From NCBI GenBank assembly GCA_045226335.1, contig JBGVCH010000001.1, positions 1-21,414 of the forward strand: a stretch of DNA of 21,414 nt, in the 5' to 3' direction. The position numbers and the translations under genes are program-made. Position 1 is the first letter of the stretch. The number at the start of each line of letters is the position of its first letter. Below, one piece after another: positions 6,603 through 13,642 of this stretch. This DNA comes from RUG11272 sp045226335 (GTDB taxonomy: Bacteria; Bacillota; Clostridia; Christensenellales; Aristaeellaceae). Below the pieces are notes generated by a model. It saw nothing but the letters and a program-made list of their open reading frames with translations, was not told the DNA's origin and did no database searches.

Positions 6603-8777
6603 ATGTCCTCGTCCTTTGATGTGATGCCCCTGGACCAGATGCTGGGGCGCATCCAGAAATACACCCCCGGCGACGGGTGGAAACTGGTGGAGAAGGCGTA
6701 CAACTTTGCGCAGGAGGCCCATGCCGGGCAGAAGCGCAAGAGCGGGGAGGACTATTTCACCCACCCCTGGTTTGTGGCGTCCATCCTGACGGAGCTGATG
6801 ATCGACCCGCCCACCATCGCCGCGGGCCTGCTCCACGACACGGTGGAGGACTGCAAGGACAAGAACATCACCCTGGACACCATCCGGACGGAGTTCGGGG
6901 ACGAGGTGGCCCAGCTGGTGGACGGCGTCACCAAGCTGGAGAAGCTGAATTTCTCCAACCGGGAGGAGGCCCAGGCGGAATCTCTGCGGAAGATGATCCT
7001 GGCCATGAGCAAGGACATCCCGGTGGTGCTGATCAAGCTGGCGGACCGGCTCCACAACATGCGCACCCTGAAGCACCAGCCCCGGGACCGGCAGCTGGCC
7101 ATCGCCCGGGAGACCCTGGACATCTACGCGCCGCTGGCCCACCGCCTGGGCGTGTACGCCATCAAGCAGGAGCTGGAGGACCTCTCCCTGCGCTACATCG
7201 ACCCCGAGGGCTATCAGGACCTGGTGAACAAGGTGGGCATGAAGCGCCAGGAGCGCACGGACAACATCCGCCTGGTCATCGACGAGCTCTCCGCCAAGCT
7301 GGACGAGGCGCACCTGCACTACGACATCGACGGCCGGCCCAAGCACTTCTACTCCATCTACCGCAAGATGGTGATGCAGAACAAGCCCTTCGAGCAGATC
7401 TACGACCTGATCGCCATCCGGGTGCTGGTGGACACGGTGCAGGACTGCTACACGGTGCTGGGCATCGTCCACACCCTGTGGAACCAGGTGCCGGGCCGCT
7501 TCAAGGACTACATCTCCGTGCCAAAGGCCAACATGTACCAGTCCCTGCACACCACGGTGGTGGGCGGGCGAAAGATCCCCTTCCCCTTCGAGGTGCAGAT
7601 CCGCACCTGGGAGATGCACCGGGTGGCGGAGTACGGCATCGCGGCCCACTGGCGCTACAAGGAGGGCGGCAGCGACAGCTCCCTGGACAACAAGCTGTTC
7701 TGGGTGCGGCAGATCCTGGACTGGCAGAGCGACACCCGGGACTCCAAGGAGTTCATCGACACCCTCAAAACCGACCTGTTCTCCGAGGAGGTCTTCCTCT
7801 TCACGCCCAAGGGCGATGTGAAGAGCATGGCCAAGGGCGCCACGCCCCTGGACTTCGCCTACGCCATCCACTCCGGCGTGGGCAACCGCTGCATCGGCGC
7901 CAAGGTGAACGGCCGCATCGTGCCCCTGGACACGGAACTTCAGACGGGCGACCGGGTGGAGATCATGACCTCCGCCAGCGCCAAAGGCCCCAGCATCGAC
8001 TGGCTCCGCATCTGCAAGACCGCCCAGGCCCGGGCCAAGATCCGCCAGTACCTGAAGAAGGAACTGCGGGAGGAGAACATCGAGCTGGGCCGTTCCATGA
8101 TCGAGCACGAGGCCAAGCGCCGCAACGTCAGCGCCGGCGACCTGCTCAAGCCCGAGTACTGCGAGCCCATCATGCGGAAGTACGGCTTCCAGGAGATGGA
8201 CGACATCTTCGGCGCGGTGGGATACGGCGGGATGTCCGCGGCCTATGTGGTGGCGCGGCTCATCGAGGAGCAGCGGGCCAGCCAGCCCGCGCCGCCGCCC
8301 AAACCCGCGGAGGGCAAGCCCAGCGGCAAGGTGAACCACGGCGTCATCATGGAAGGCATGGACATGGACATCCCCGTGCGCTTCGCCAAGTGCTGCAGCC
8401 CGGTGCCGGGGGACGACATCGTGGGCTTCATCACCCGGGGCCGGGGGGTCAGCATCCACAAGGCGGAGTGCGTCAACGCCCTCAGCGGCGAGAAGGAGCG
8501 CAAGGTGGCCGTGGACTGGGCGGACACCGAGATCGGCACCTTCTGCGTGTCCATCAAGATCGTGGCCTACGACCACCTGGGCCTGCTGGGCGAGGTGTCC
8601 ACCTTCATCGGCAGCATGGGGGTGCCCATCCGCAACGCCGCCACCTCGGTGGACCGCAACAAGATCGCCACGATCCGCATGGTGCTGGAGGTCCGATCCA
8701 GGGAACAGATGGACAGTGTCATCCGCCAGCTGCAGAAACGGCAGGACGTGGTGGATGTGTTCCGGGTGACGGGATAA
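6603..8777 (+). CDS. rel: Bifunctional (p)ppGpp synthetase/hydrolase Rel
   Basis: Rel makes and degrades (p)ppGpp, the stringent-response alarmone, in the cytoplasm. The 724-residue protein shows the full long-RSH layout. The HD hydrolase has GLLHDTVED (75-83). The synthetase has GRPKHFYSIYRKM (244-256) and RFKD (299-302). The RxKD form (not ExDD) marks the bifunctional type with an active hydrolase. A TGS domain follows (about 394-457), then a zinc-finger/conserved-Cys region with KCCSPVPGDD (596-605), and a C-terminal ACT domain (about 645-724). ATG 6603 is preferred to the in-frame GTG at 6594 because AGAGGTGAG lies just before it. It is 30 bases after recJ, with no terminator between. Confidence 0.96.
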   Translation: MSSSFDVMPLDQMLGRIQKYTPGDGWKLVEKAYNFAQEAHAGQKRKSGEDYFTHPWFVASILTELMIDPPTIAAGLLHDTVEDCKDKNITLDTIRTEFGDEVAQLVDGVTKLEKLNFSNREEAQAESLRKMILAMSKDIPVVLIKLADRLHNMRTLKHQPRDRQLAIARETLDIYAPLAHRLGVYAIKQELEDLSLRYIDPEGYQDLVNKVGMKRQERTDNIRLVIDELSAKLDEAHLHYDIDGRPKHFYSIYRKMVMQNKPFEQIYDLIAIRVLVDTVQDCYTVLGIVHTLWNQVPGRFKDYISVPKANMYQSLHTTVVGGRKIPFPFEVQIRTWEMHRVAEYGIAAHWRYKEGGSDSSLDNKLFWVRQILDWQSDTRDSKEFIDTLKTDLFSEEVFLFTPKGDVKSMAKGATPLDFAYAIHSGVGNRCIGAKVNGRIVPLDTELQTGDRVEIMTSASAKGPSIDWLRICKTAQARAKIRQYLKKELREENIELGRSMIEHEAKRRNVSAGDLLKPEYCEPIMRKYGFQEMDDIFGAVGYGGMSAAYVVARLIEEQRASQPAPPPKPAEGKPSGKVNHGVIMEGMDMDIPVRFAKCCSPVPGDDIVGFITRGRGVSIHKAECVNALSGEKERKVAVDWADTEIGTFCVSIKIVAYDHLGLLGEVSTFIGSMGVPIRNAATSVDRNKIATIRMVLEVRSREQMDSVIRQLQKRQDVVDVFRVTG

Positions 8778-8790
8778 GAGGAGGAGCGAC

Positions 8791-9813
8791 ATGAGCGCGG
8801 CAACCATCATCAAGTGCCCATCCTGCGGCGCGTCCCTGACATGGCAGCCCGGCACGCAGGTGCTGAGCTGCAGTTTCTGCGGGGCGCAGACGCCGGTGGC
8901 ACCGTCGGGCCTGCAGCAGACCGCGGTGCCGGTTCAGGCGGACCGGCTGAAAGCCTACAAGTGCGATATGTGCGGTGCGGAGATCGTGACGGGGGCCACC
9001 ACGGCGGCCACCCACTGCTATTTCTGCCACAGCCCGGTGGTGCTGGAGGACCGCCTCAGCGCGGACTTCCGGCCCGACGGCGTGATCCCCTTCCGCATCG
9101 AGCGGGAGGAGGCGGAGCAGCGGTTCCTGGCCTACATCAAGGCGCACCGCTTTGTGAAGCACAGCTTTTTCAGCGCGGCCCAGATGGAGAACTTCAGCGG
9201 GGTGTACTACCCCTACTGGATCGGCGATATCCGGGGCCACGCGGTGCTGGACGGCCAGGGCAAGACGGTCTCCAGCTCGGTGCGGGGCAACTACCTGTAC
9301 ACCACCACCCGCATGTTTGATATTCACCGGGAGGGGGACGTGGTGGCGCGGAACTTCATCCGCAAGGCGCTGAACAGCGTGGACCGGCAGCTGTCCGACG
9401 GCGTGCACCCCTATGACCTGACGCAGATCCAGCCCTACACCCCCGCCTACCTCAGCGGTTTCCTGGCGGAGATGCGGGACATCCCGAAGGATGAGCCCAT
9501 GCAGGACATGGCCCAGGAGGCCGTGAAGCTGGCGGAGGGCATGATCCGCAGCAACCTGAAGTACAGCGAGGTCAACGCCAGCTTTGCCCTGAACGACACC
9601 ACCGCCGACATGCGCTACGTGCTGCTGCCCGTGTGGGTGCTGACCTACCGGGAGAACAACGGGAGCCGGGTCTTCAGCTTCATGATGAACGGCCAGAGCG
9701 GCAAGGTCTGCGGCCGGCTCCCGGTGGACGGCAAAAAGCTGCTGATGACCGCAGCCGGCATCGGTGCCGCCGTGGCCGGGGTCATGTGTCTGGGAGGTGC
9801 GCTGGTATGGTAA
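8791..9813 (+). CDS. TFIIB-type double zinc-ribbon membrane protein
   Basis: The 340-residue protein begins with two CxxC...CxxC zinc ribbons: Cys 9, 12, 27, 30 and Cys 58, 61, 76, 79. A middle region of about 230 residues contains VYYPYWIGDIRGHAVLDGQG, and one hydrophobic helix (about 314-336) ends the protein. This matches proteins usually named TFIIB-type zinc ribbon-containing protein in Clostridia; the biochemical role is unknown. The start has GAGGAG six to seven bases upstream and lies 13 bases after rel. Its last seven bases overlap the next gene (TPM domain), so translation is coupled. From memory of the families, these two are recurrent neighbours, which suggests a joint envelope-associated function; this is inference. 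Confidence 0.85.
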   Translation: MSAATIIKCPSCGASLTWQPGTQVLSCSFCGAQTPVAPSGLQQTAVPVQADRLKAYKCDMCGAEIVTGATTAATHCYFCHSPVVLEDRLSADFRPDGVIPFRIEREEAEQRFLAYIKAHRFVKHSFFSAAQMENFSGVYYPYWIGDIRGHAVLDGQGKTVSSSVRGNYLYTTTRMFDIHREGDVVARNFIRKALNSVDRQLSDGVHPYDLTQIQPYTPAYLSGFLAEMRDIPKDEPMQDMAQEAVKLAEGMIRSNLKYSEVNASFALNDTTADMRYVLLPVWVLTYRENNGSRVFSFMMNGQSGKVCGRLPVDGKKLLMTAAGIGAAVAGVMCLGGALVW

Positions 9814-10667
9814 GGAGAGGGATCGCGGCGGCGGCGTGCTGCTTGCTGGTGCTCATGTTTCTCATGCCCGCGGCCCTGGCCGACCGCCCCATGGTCATCG
9901 ACAACGCGGACCTCTACACGGCGGATCAGATCGCCGAGATGGAAGAGATCATCACCCGGATCCGGGAGAAATATCAGATCGACGTCGTGGTGCTGACCAC
10001 CAACGACGTGCCGCTGGGTACGGACAGTGTGACGGTGGAATACGCGGATCATTGGTTCGAGGAGAACGGCTATGGCATCGGGGAGGACCGGGCCGGCGCC
10101 GTGCTTATCACGGACATGACCAACCGCTTTAACTACATCTCCACCATGGGCATCATGATCGATTATATGACCAGCGGCCGCATTGAGCAGGTCCTTTCGG
10201 CCTGGGATCGGTATGGCAAGGAGAACCAGGGAAGGGCCATGATTGCGGAACTGCAAATGATCGAGAAACTGCTGGCCAAAGGGATCGAGGAAGGTCAGTT
10301 CCGCTTCGATGAGAAAACCGGAAAACGGCTCACCCGTCTGTTCAACAAACTGACCAAAGGCGAGGCGCTCTTCGGCGTGGCCAGCGGCGTGGGCGTCGGG
10401 GCCATCATCATGTCGGTGATCAACGGCCGCTACAAGCTCAAGCATTCCACCTACCGCTACAACAGCGACGAAAACGCGAAGCTGCAGCTGACGGACGACA
10501 GAGAGGTCCTGATCGGCCAGAAGGTGACCCACACCCGCATCGTCTCGGAGAACAAGGGCGGCGGCGGTGGCGGCGGCCTGGGCGGCTTCTCCGGCAGCGG
10601 CCGGGGCAGCGGCGTGCACATCTCCAGCGGCGGCCACACCCACGGCGGCGGCGGCCATCACTTCTGA
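9807..10667 (+). CDS. TPM-domain (YgcG-like) secreted or membrane protein
   Basis: The 286-residue protein has a signal peptide (Arg-Arg, then hydrophobic to about ALA-25) and then a TPM domain (about 27-165). This contains DNADLYTADQIAEMEE, the strand DVVVLTTNDV, and the region GEDRAGAVLITDM. A hydrophobic helix at about 188-206 would anchor it, leaving a cytoplasmic tail that ends in a Gly/His-rich segment (about 255-286, including SGGHTHGGGGHHF). TPM domains occur in YgcG/Psb32-like proteins linked to membrane-protein maintenance or phosphatase activity; the role here is unproven. The ATG overlaps the previous stop (ATGGTAA), with GGGAGGTG upstream. The His-rich tail could bind metal. Confidence 0.85.
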   Translation: MVRRGIAAAACCLLVLMFLMPAALADRPMVIDNADLYTADQIAEMEEIITRIREKYQIDVVVLTTNDVPLGTDSVTVEYADHWFEENGYGIGEDRAGAVLITDMTNRFNYISTMGIMIDYMTSGRIEQVLSAWDRYGKENQGRAMIAELQMIEKLLAKGIEEGQFRFDEKTGKRLTRLFNKLTKGEALFGVASGVGVGAIIMSVINGRYKLKHSTYRYNSDENAKLQLTDDREVLIGQKVTHTRIVSENKGGGGGGGLGGFSGSGRGSGVHISSGGHTHGGGGHHF

Positions 10668-10684
10668 GCGCCGGGGACTGAGCG

Positions 10685-12187
10685 ATGCGCAGTTGGGAAA
10701 AGCGGGAATGTGAGCGCCTCCTGCGGGAGACCTTCGGCGCGGAGGGGTTCCGGCCGGGGCAGCGGGAGGCGGTGGAGACCGTGCTGGCGGGGCGGGACCT
10801 GCTGGCCCTGTTTCCCACCGGCGCGGGCAAATCCCTGTGCTATCAGCTTCCGGCCCTGATGCTGCCGGGGTTCACCCTGGTGGTGTCGCCTTTGATTGCC
10901 CTGATGCAGGATCAGGTGCGGCGGATGACGGCCCGGGGTGTGAAGGCGGTGAGCCTGGACAGCCTGCAGGCCGCGGAGGCGCTGGAGGCGGCCTACCGGG
11001 CCATTCGGGACGGAGAGGCGCGGCTGGTCTACGCCTCCCCGGAGCGCCTGCGGACGCAGCGCTTCCTGACCCTGATGCGGCGGACGCCCCCGGCCCTTTT
11101 CGTGGTCGACGAGGCCCACTGCGCGGTGCAGTGGGGAGAGACCTTCCGCCCGGCCTACGGCGCGCTGGCGGACTTTCTGGCGGAGCTCCCGGCAAGGCCG
11201 CCGGTCTGTGCCATGACGGCCACGGCGGACCGCCGCATACGCCGCGGCATTGTGAAAAGCCTGGGGATGCGCGGCGTCCGGACGGTGACCCTGCCCCTGC
11301 TGCGGGAGAACCTGTGCTACGCGGTGAAGACCACCGTGGACCCCACGGCGGAGGCCCTGCGCCTGGCGGAGGAGCATCCCGGGGAGAAGGGGCTGATCTT
11401 CTGCCGCACCCGGCAGCGCTGTGAGGAGCTGGCGGACCGGCTGCGGCTGGCGGGGATCGGCGCGGCGGCCTATCACGCCGGCATGACCCGGGAGGAGCGG
11501 GAGGAGACACAGCGCCGGTACACCGACGGGGAGACCGCGGTGCTGGCCGCCACCTCCGCCTTCGGCATGGGGATCGACATCCCGGACATCCGCTGGACCC
11601 TCCACGACGCCCTGCCGGACAGCCTCACGGACCTGACCCAGCAGAGCGGCCGGGCCGGGCGGGACGGCGAGCCGGCGGACTGCACGGTGCTGGTGGACCC
11701 CGCCGGCCTCCTGCAGCAGGTCCGGTTTTTCCGCCGGAGCCGGCAGGAGAACGGGCGGATCCCCTGGTTCCGGGTGAGGGTGAAACTCCGGGAAAGCCTC
11801 CGGCTGCGGCGCCGGGAGCGGGACGCGGAAGACCTGCTGCACTGGTGCCTGGACGGGCGCTGCCTGGCCCGGGGCATCGCGGAGGCTTTCGGGCAGCGGG
11901 CGCCGGATTGCGGAGTGTGCTCCGCCTGCCGCCGCAAGGCGGGCATGGGCGGCGTGACCCGTCTGGCGCCGGTGCCGGACCTGAAGCGGCTGGATCCCGC
12001 CGGCGTGCGGATGTGGGCCCTGACCTGGCAGCGGAGCGCCATCGCGGCCGTGCTGCGCACCGCGCCGGTCGCCGTGATCGGCGACGCGGCCATGGCTTCC
12101 GCCGCGGAGACGGGCATCCTGCCGGAGGAAGCCTGCGATCCCCGGGCATATGACGCCCTCAGGCGGCTGATGCGCCGGATGCAATAA
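10685..12187 (+). CDS. recQ: RecQ-family ATP-dependent DNA helicase, short form
   Basis: Superfamily 2 3'-5' DNA helicase. Seen in order: motif 0 FGAEGFRPGQREAV (17-30), Walker A PTGAGKS (44-50), DEAHC (142-146), AMTATA (176-181), helicase C-terminal region with IFCRTRQRCEELADRL, TSAFGMGIDIPDIRW, and motif VI QQSGRAGRDG (319-328). A RecQ-type zinc site follows (Cys 393, then 409, 412, 415). At 500 residues only about 85 follow the zinc site, so the HRDC domain and at least part of the winged-helix domain are missing; E. coli RecQ has about 609. The ribosome binding site is weak (GGGGACTGAG). It is 17 bases after the TPM gene and seven bases from the next gene's Shine-Dalgarno region. Confidence 0.88.
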   Translation: MRSWEKRECERLLRETFGAEGFRPGQREAVETVLAGRDLLALFPTGAGKSLCYQLPALMLPGFTLVVSPLIALMQDQVRRMTARGVKAVSLDSLQAAEALEAAYRAIRDGEARLVYASPERLRTQRFLTLMRRTPPALFVVDEAHCAVQWGETFRPAYGALADFLAELPARPPVCAMTATADRRIRRGIVKSLGMRGVRTVTLPLLRENLCYAVKTTVDPTAEALRLAEEHPGEKGLIFCRTRQRCEELADRLRLAGIGAAAYHAGMTREEREETQRRYTDGETAVLAATSAFGMGIDIPDIRWTLHDALPDSLTDLTQQSGRAGRDGEPADCTVLVDPAGLLQQVRFFRRSRQENGRIPWFRVRVKLRESLRLRRRERDAEDLLHWCLDGRCLARGIAEAFGQRAPDCGVCSACRRKAGMGGVTRLAPVPDLKRLDPAGVRMWALTWQRSAIAAVLRTAPVAVIGDAAMASAAETGILPEEACDPRAYDALRRLMRRMQ

Positions 12188-12202
12188 CGGGAGGTGGAGA
12201 AA

Positions 12203-13213
12203 GTGGACAAGCCCGTGCTGTACATCGTTGTGCCCTGTTACAACGAGGAGGCGGTGCTGCCGGTCACCAGCGGCATGTTTCGCGACAAGCTGCGGCAGCT
12301 GACGGAGGCGGGGAAGATCGCCGAGGAGAGCCGGGTGCTCTTCGTCAACGATGGCTCGAAGGACCGCACCTGGGAGATCATCCGGGGGCTGAGCCGGGAG
12401 GACGAACACTTCCAGGGCATCGCCCAGAGCCGCAACCGCGGCCATCAAAACGCGGTCCTGGCTGGCCTGATGGAGGCGAAGGACCGCTGCGACATCACGA
12501 TCTCCATCGACTGCGACGGCCAGGACGACATCAACGCCATGGACGCCATGGTGGACGCCTACCTGGACGGCTGCGAGATCGTCTACGGCGTCCGGGCCAA
12601 ACGCGATACGGACACAGCCTTCAAGCGGGCCACCGCCCAGGGCTTTTACAAGTTCCTCAACTTCATGGGGGCCGAGGTGGTTTACAACCACGCGGACTAC
12701 CGCCTCATGTCGGCCAGGGCGCTGCGGGAGTTCGCGAAGTTCCGGGAGGTCAATCTGTACCTCCGGGGCATGGTGCCGCTGGTGGGGTTCAAGTCCACCT
12801 GCGTGTACTACGACCGCCACGAGCGCCTGGCAGGGGAGAGCCATTACCCCCTGCGGAAGATGCTGGGCCTGGCCTTCGACGGCGTCACCAGCCTGTCGGT
12901 GAAGCCCATCCGCATGATCACCTCCATCGGCCTGATCATCAGCGTGCTGAGCTTTCTGGGTATCATCTGGGCGCTGGTGATGGCCTTCACCGGCCACTCC
13001 GTGGCGGGCTGGGCCTCCACGGCCTGCATCGTGTGCTTCATGGGCGGCATCCAGGCCCTGTTCCTGGGGGTCATCGGCGAGTACATCGGGAAGATCTACA
13101 TGGAGACCAAAGCCCGGCCGCGGTATATCATCGCGGAGCGGACGGAGGGGATGAGCGGAGAGATGGGAGACGGAGGGGAATTTCGGAATTCGGAATTCGG
13201 AATTCGGAATTGA
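12203..13213 (+). CDS. Membrane-anchored family 2 glycosyltransferase
   Basis: GT2-fold transferase resembling DPM1/GtrB-type polyprenyl-phosphate glycosyltransferases, which load a sugar on a lipid carrier at the inner face of the membrane. Motifs: IVVPCYNEE (8-16), FVNDGSKD (47-54), QSRNRGHQNAVLAG (75-88), the metal-binding DCDGQDD (103-109), and YRLMSARAL (166-174). Two membrane helices at about 236-260 and 270-296 match the GtrB layout. The GTG at 12203 is chosen over GTG 12194 because GGGAGGTG (12189-12196) lies six bases before it. The last ~20 residues (from GMSGEM on) look non-conserved and are partly encoded by the 7-bp repeat at 13183-13210. The sugar is not predictable. Confidence 0.9.
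   Translation: MDKPVLYIVVPCYNEEAVLPVTSGMFRDKLRQLTEAGKIAEESRVLFVNDGSKDRTWEIIRGLSREDEHFQGIAQSRNRGHQNAVLAGLMEAKDRCDITISIDCDGQDDINAMDAMVDAYLDGCEIVYGVRAKRDTDTAFKRATAQGFYKFLNFMGAEVVYNHADYRLMSARALREFAKFREVNLYLRGMVPLVGFKSTCVYYDRHERLAGESHYPLRKMLGLAFDGVTSLSVKPIRMITSIGLIISVLSFLGIIWALVMAFTGHSVAGWASTACIVCFMGGIQALFLGVIGEYIGKIYMETKARPRYIIAERTEGMSGEMGDGGEFRNSEFGIRN
13183..13210 (+). repeat. 7-bp microsatellite TCGGAAT x4
   Basis: Four perfect tandem copies of TCGGAAT. They encode the last residues of the glycosyltransferase; the stop TGA follows immediately. Because the unit is seven bases, gain or loss of a copy would shift the reading frame of the tail. The array contains overlapping GAATTC sites. Confidence 0.9.
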
Positions 13214-13239
13214 GTTTCACTGGCTGGATCCGGTTCTGC

Positions 13240-13275
13240 GGCGGGATGACCTCCCGCCAATCTTTTTGGTTTTTC
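13240..13275 (+). terminator. Intrinsic terminator after the glycosyltransferase
   Basis: 7-bp stem GGCGGGA (13240-13246) with TCCCGCC (13252-13258) and a five-base loop. It is followed by AATC and then two T-runs (TTTTT, GG, TTTTT) to 13275. It ends the long plus-strand gene series. Confidence 0.78.
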
Positions 13276-13315
13276 TGTTGCGGTGAACCTTTTGGGCGTC
13301 ATTTGCGTCTTGATG

Positions 13316-13596
13316 AGTGAAACTGGTTTCAAACACACTTTCTTCTTACTCTCCAAGGCATCGACCACCCGCCCGCAAGGGCGGGAATCCGAAGGGTCCA
13401 GGGGCGACCGGAAAGCCCCTGGCCTTACCTGAAGGACTCCTGACAGGTCCTGTGCATAGTGAAACCGGTTTCAGATACACTTTCTTCTTTTCCCCATGGC
13501 ATTGACTACACGCTCGCAAGGGTGGGAATCCGAAGGGCCCAGGGGCGATCGGAAAGCCCCTGGCCTTACCTGAAGGACCCCTGACAGGTCCTGCAC
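13316..13596 (+). repeat. Two tandem copies of a ~140-bp hairpin-rich non-coding element
   Basis: Copy A is 13316-13457 and copy B is 13458-13596, highly similar along their whole length. Each copy holds, in order, four structural parts. First, a palindrome (TGAAACCGGTTTCA, perfect in B at 13460-13473; one central difference in A at 13318-13331), followed by ACACTTTCTTCTT. Second, hairpin H2: in A CCCGCCC and GGGCGGG around a GCAA tetraloop (13368-13385), in B a weaker version with wobbles and one mismatch. Third, AATCCGAAGGG, then hairpin H1 with arms CCAGGGGC and GCCCCTGG around the loop GAYCGGAAA. Fourth, CCTTACCTGAAGG, then H3 (AGGACC and GGTCCT in B; one G-T pair in A). No convincing reading frame. 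It fills the gap between the terminator and the sigma-factor gene; the remainder of that gap (13276-13315 and 13597-13627) shows nothing else recognisable. Confidence 0.92.
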
Positions 13597-13642
13597 TTCT
13601 ATGGCGGCAAAGAGAGAAAAAACCCGGAAAGGAGGGCTGCAA

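Noticed and set aside
4596..8855. A very long minus-strand open frame opposite recJ and rel
   Set aside because: It is the shadow of two well-recognised plus-strand genes in GC-rich DNA; the translation is low-complexity (His/Gln/Gly/Asp/Val) and has no domain.
13317..13505. Small protein encoded by the tandem element (also a minus-strand frame over 13346-14113)
   Set aside because: No ribosome binding site; the minus frame stays open only because one offset is 141 bases, and the third copy does not preserve any frame.
13316..13596. CRISPR-like repeat array
   Set aside because: Two ~140-bp units directly abutting, no unique spacers, no cas genes.
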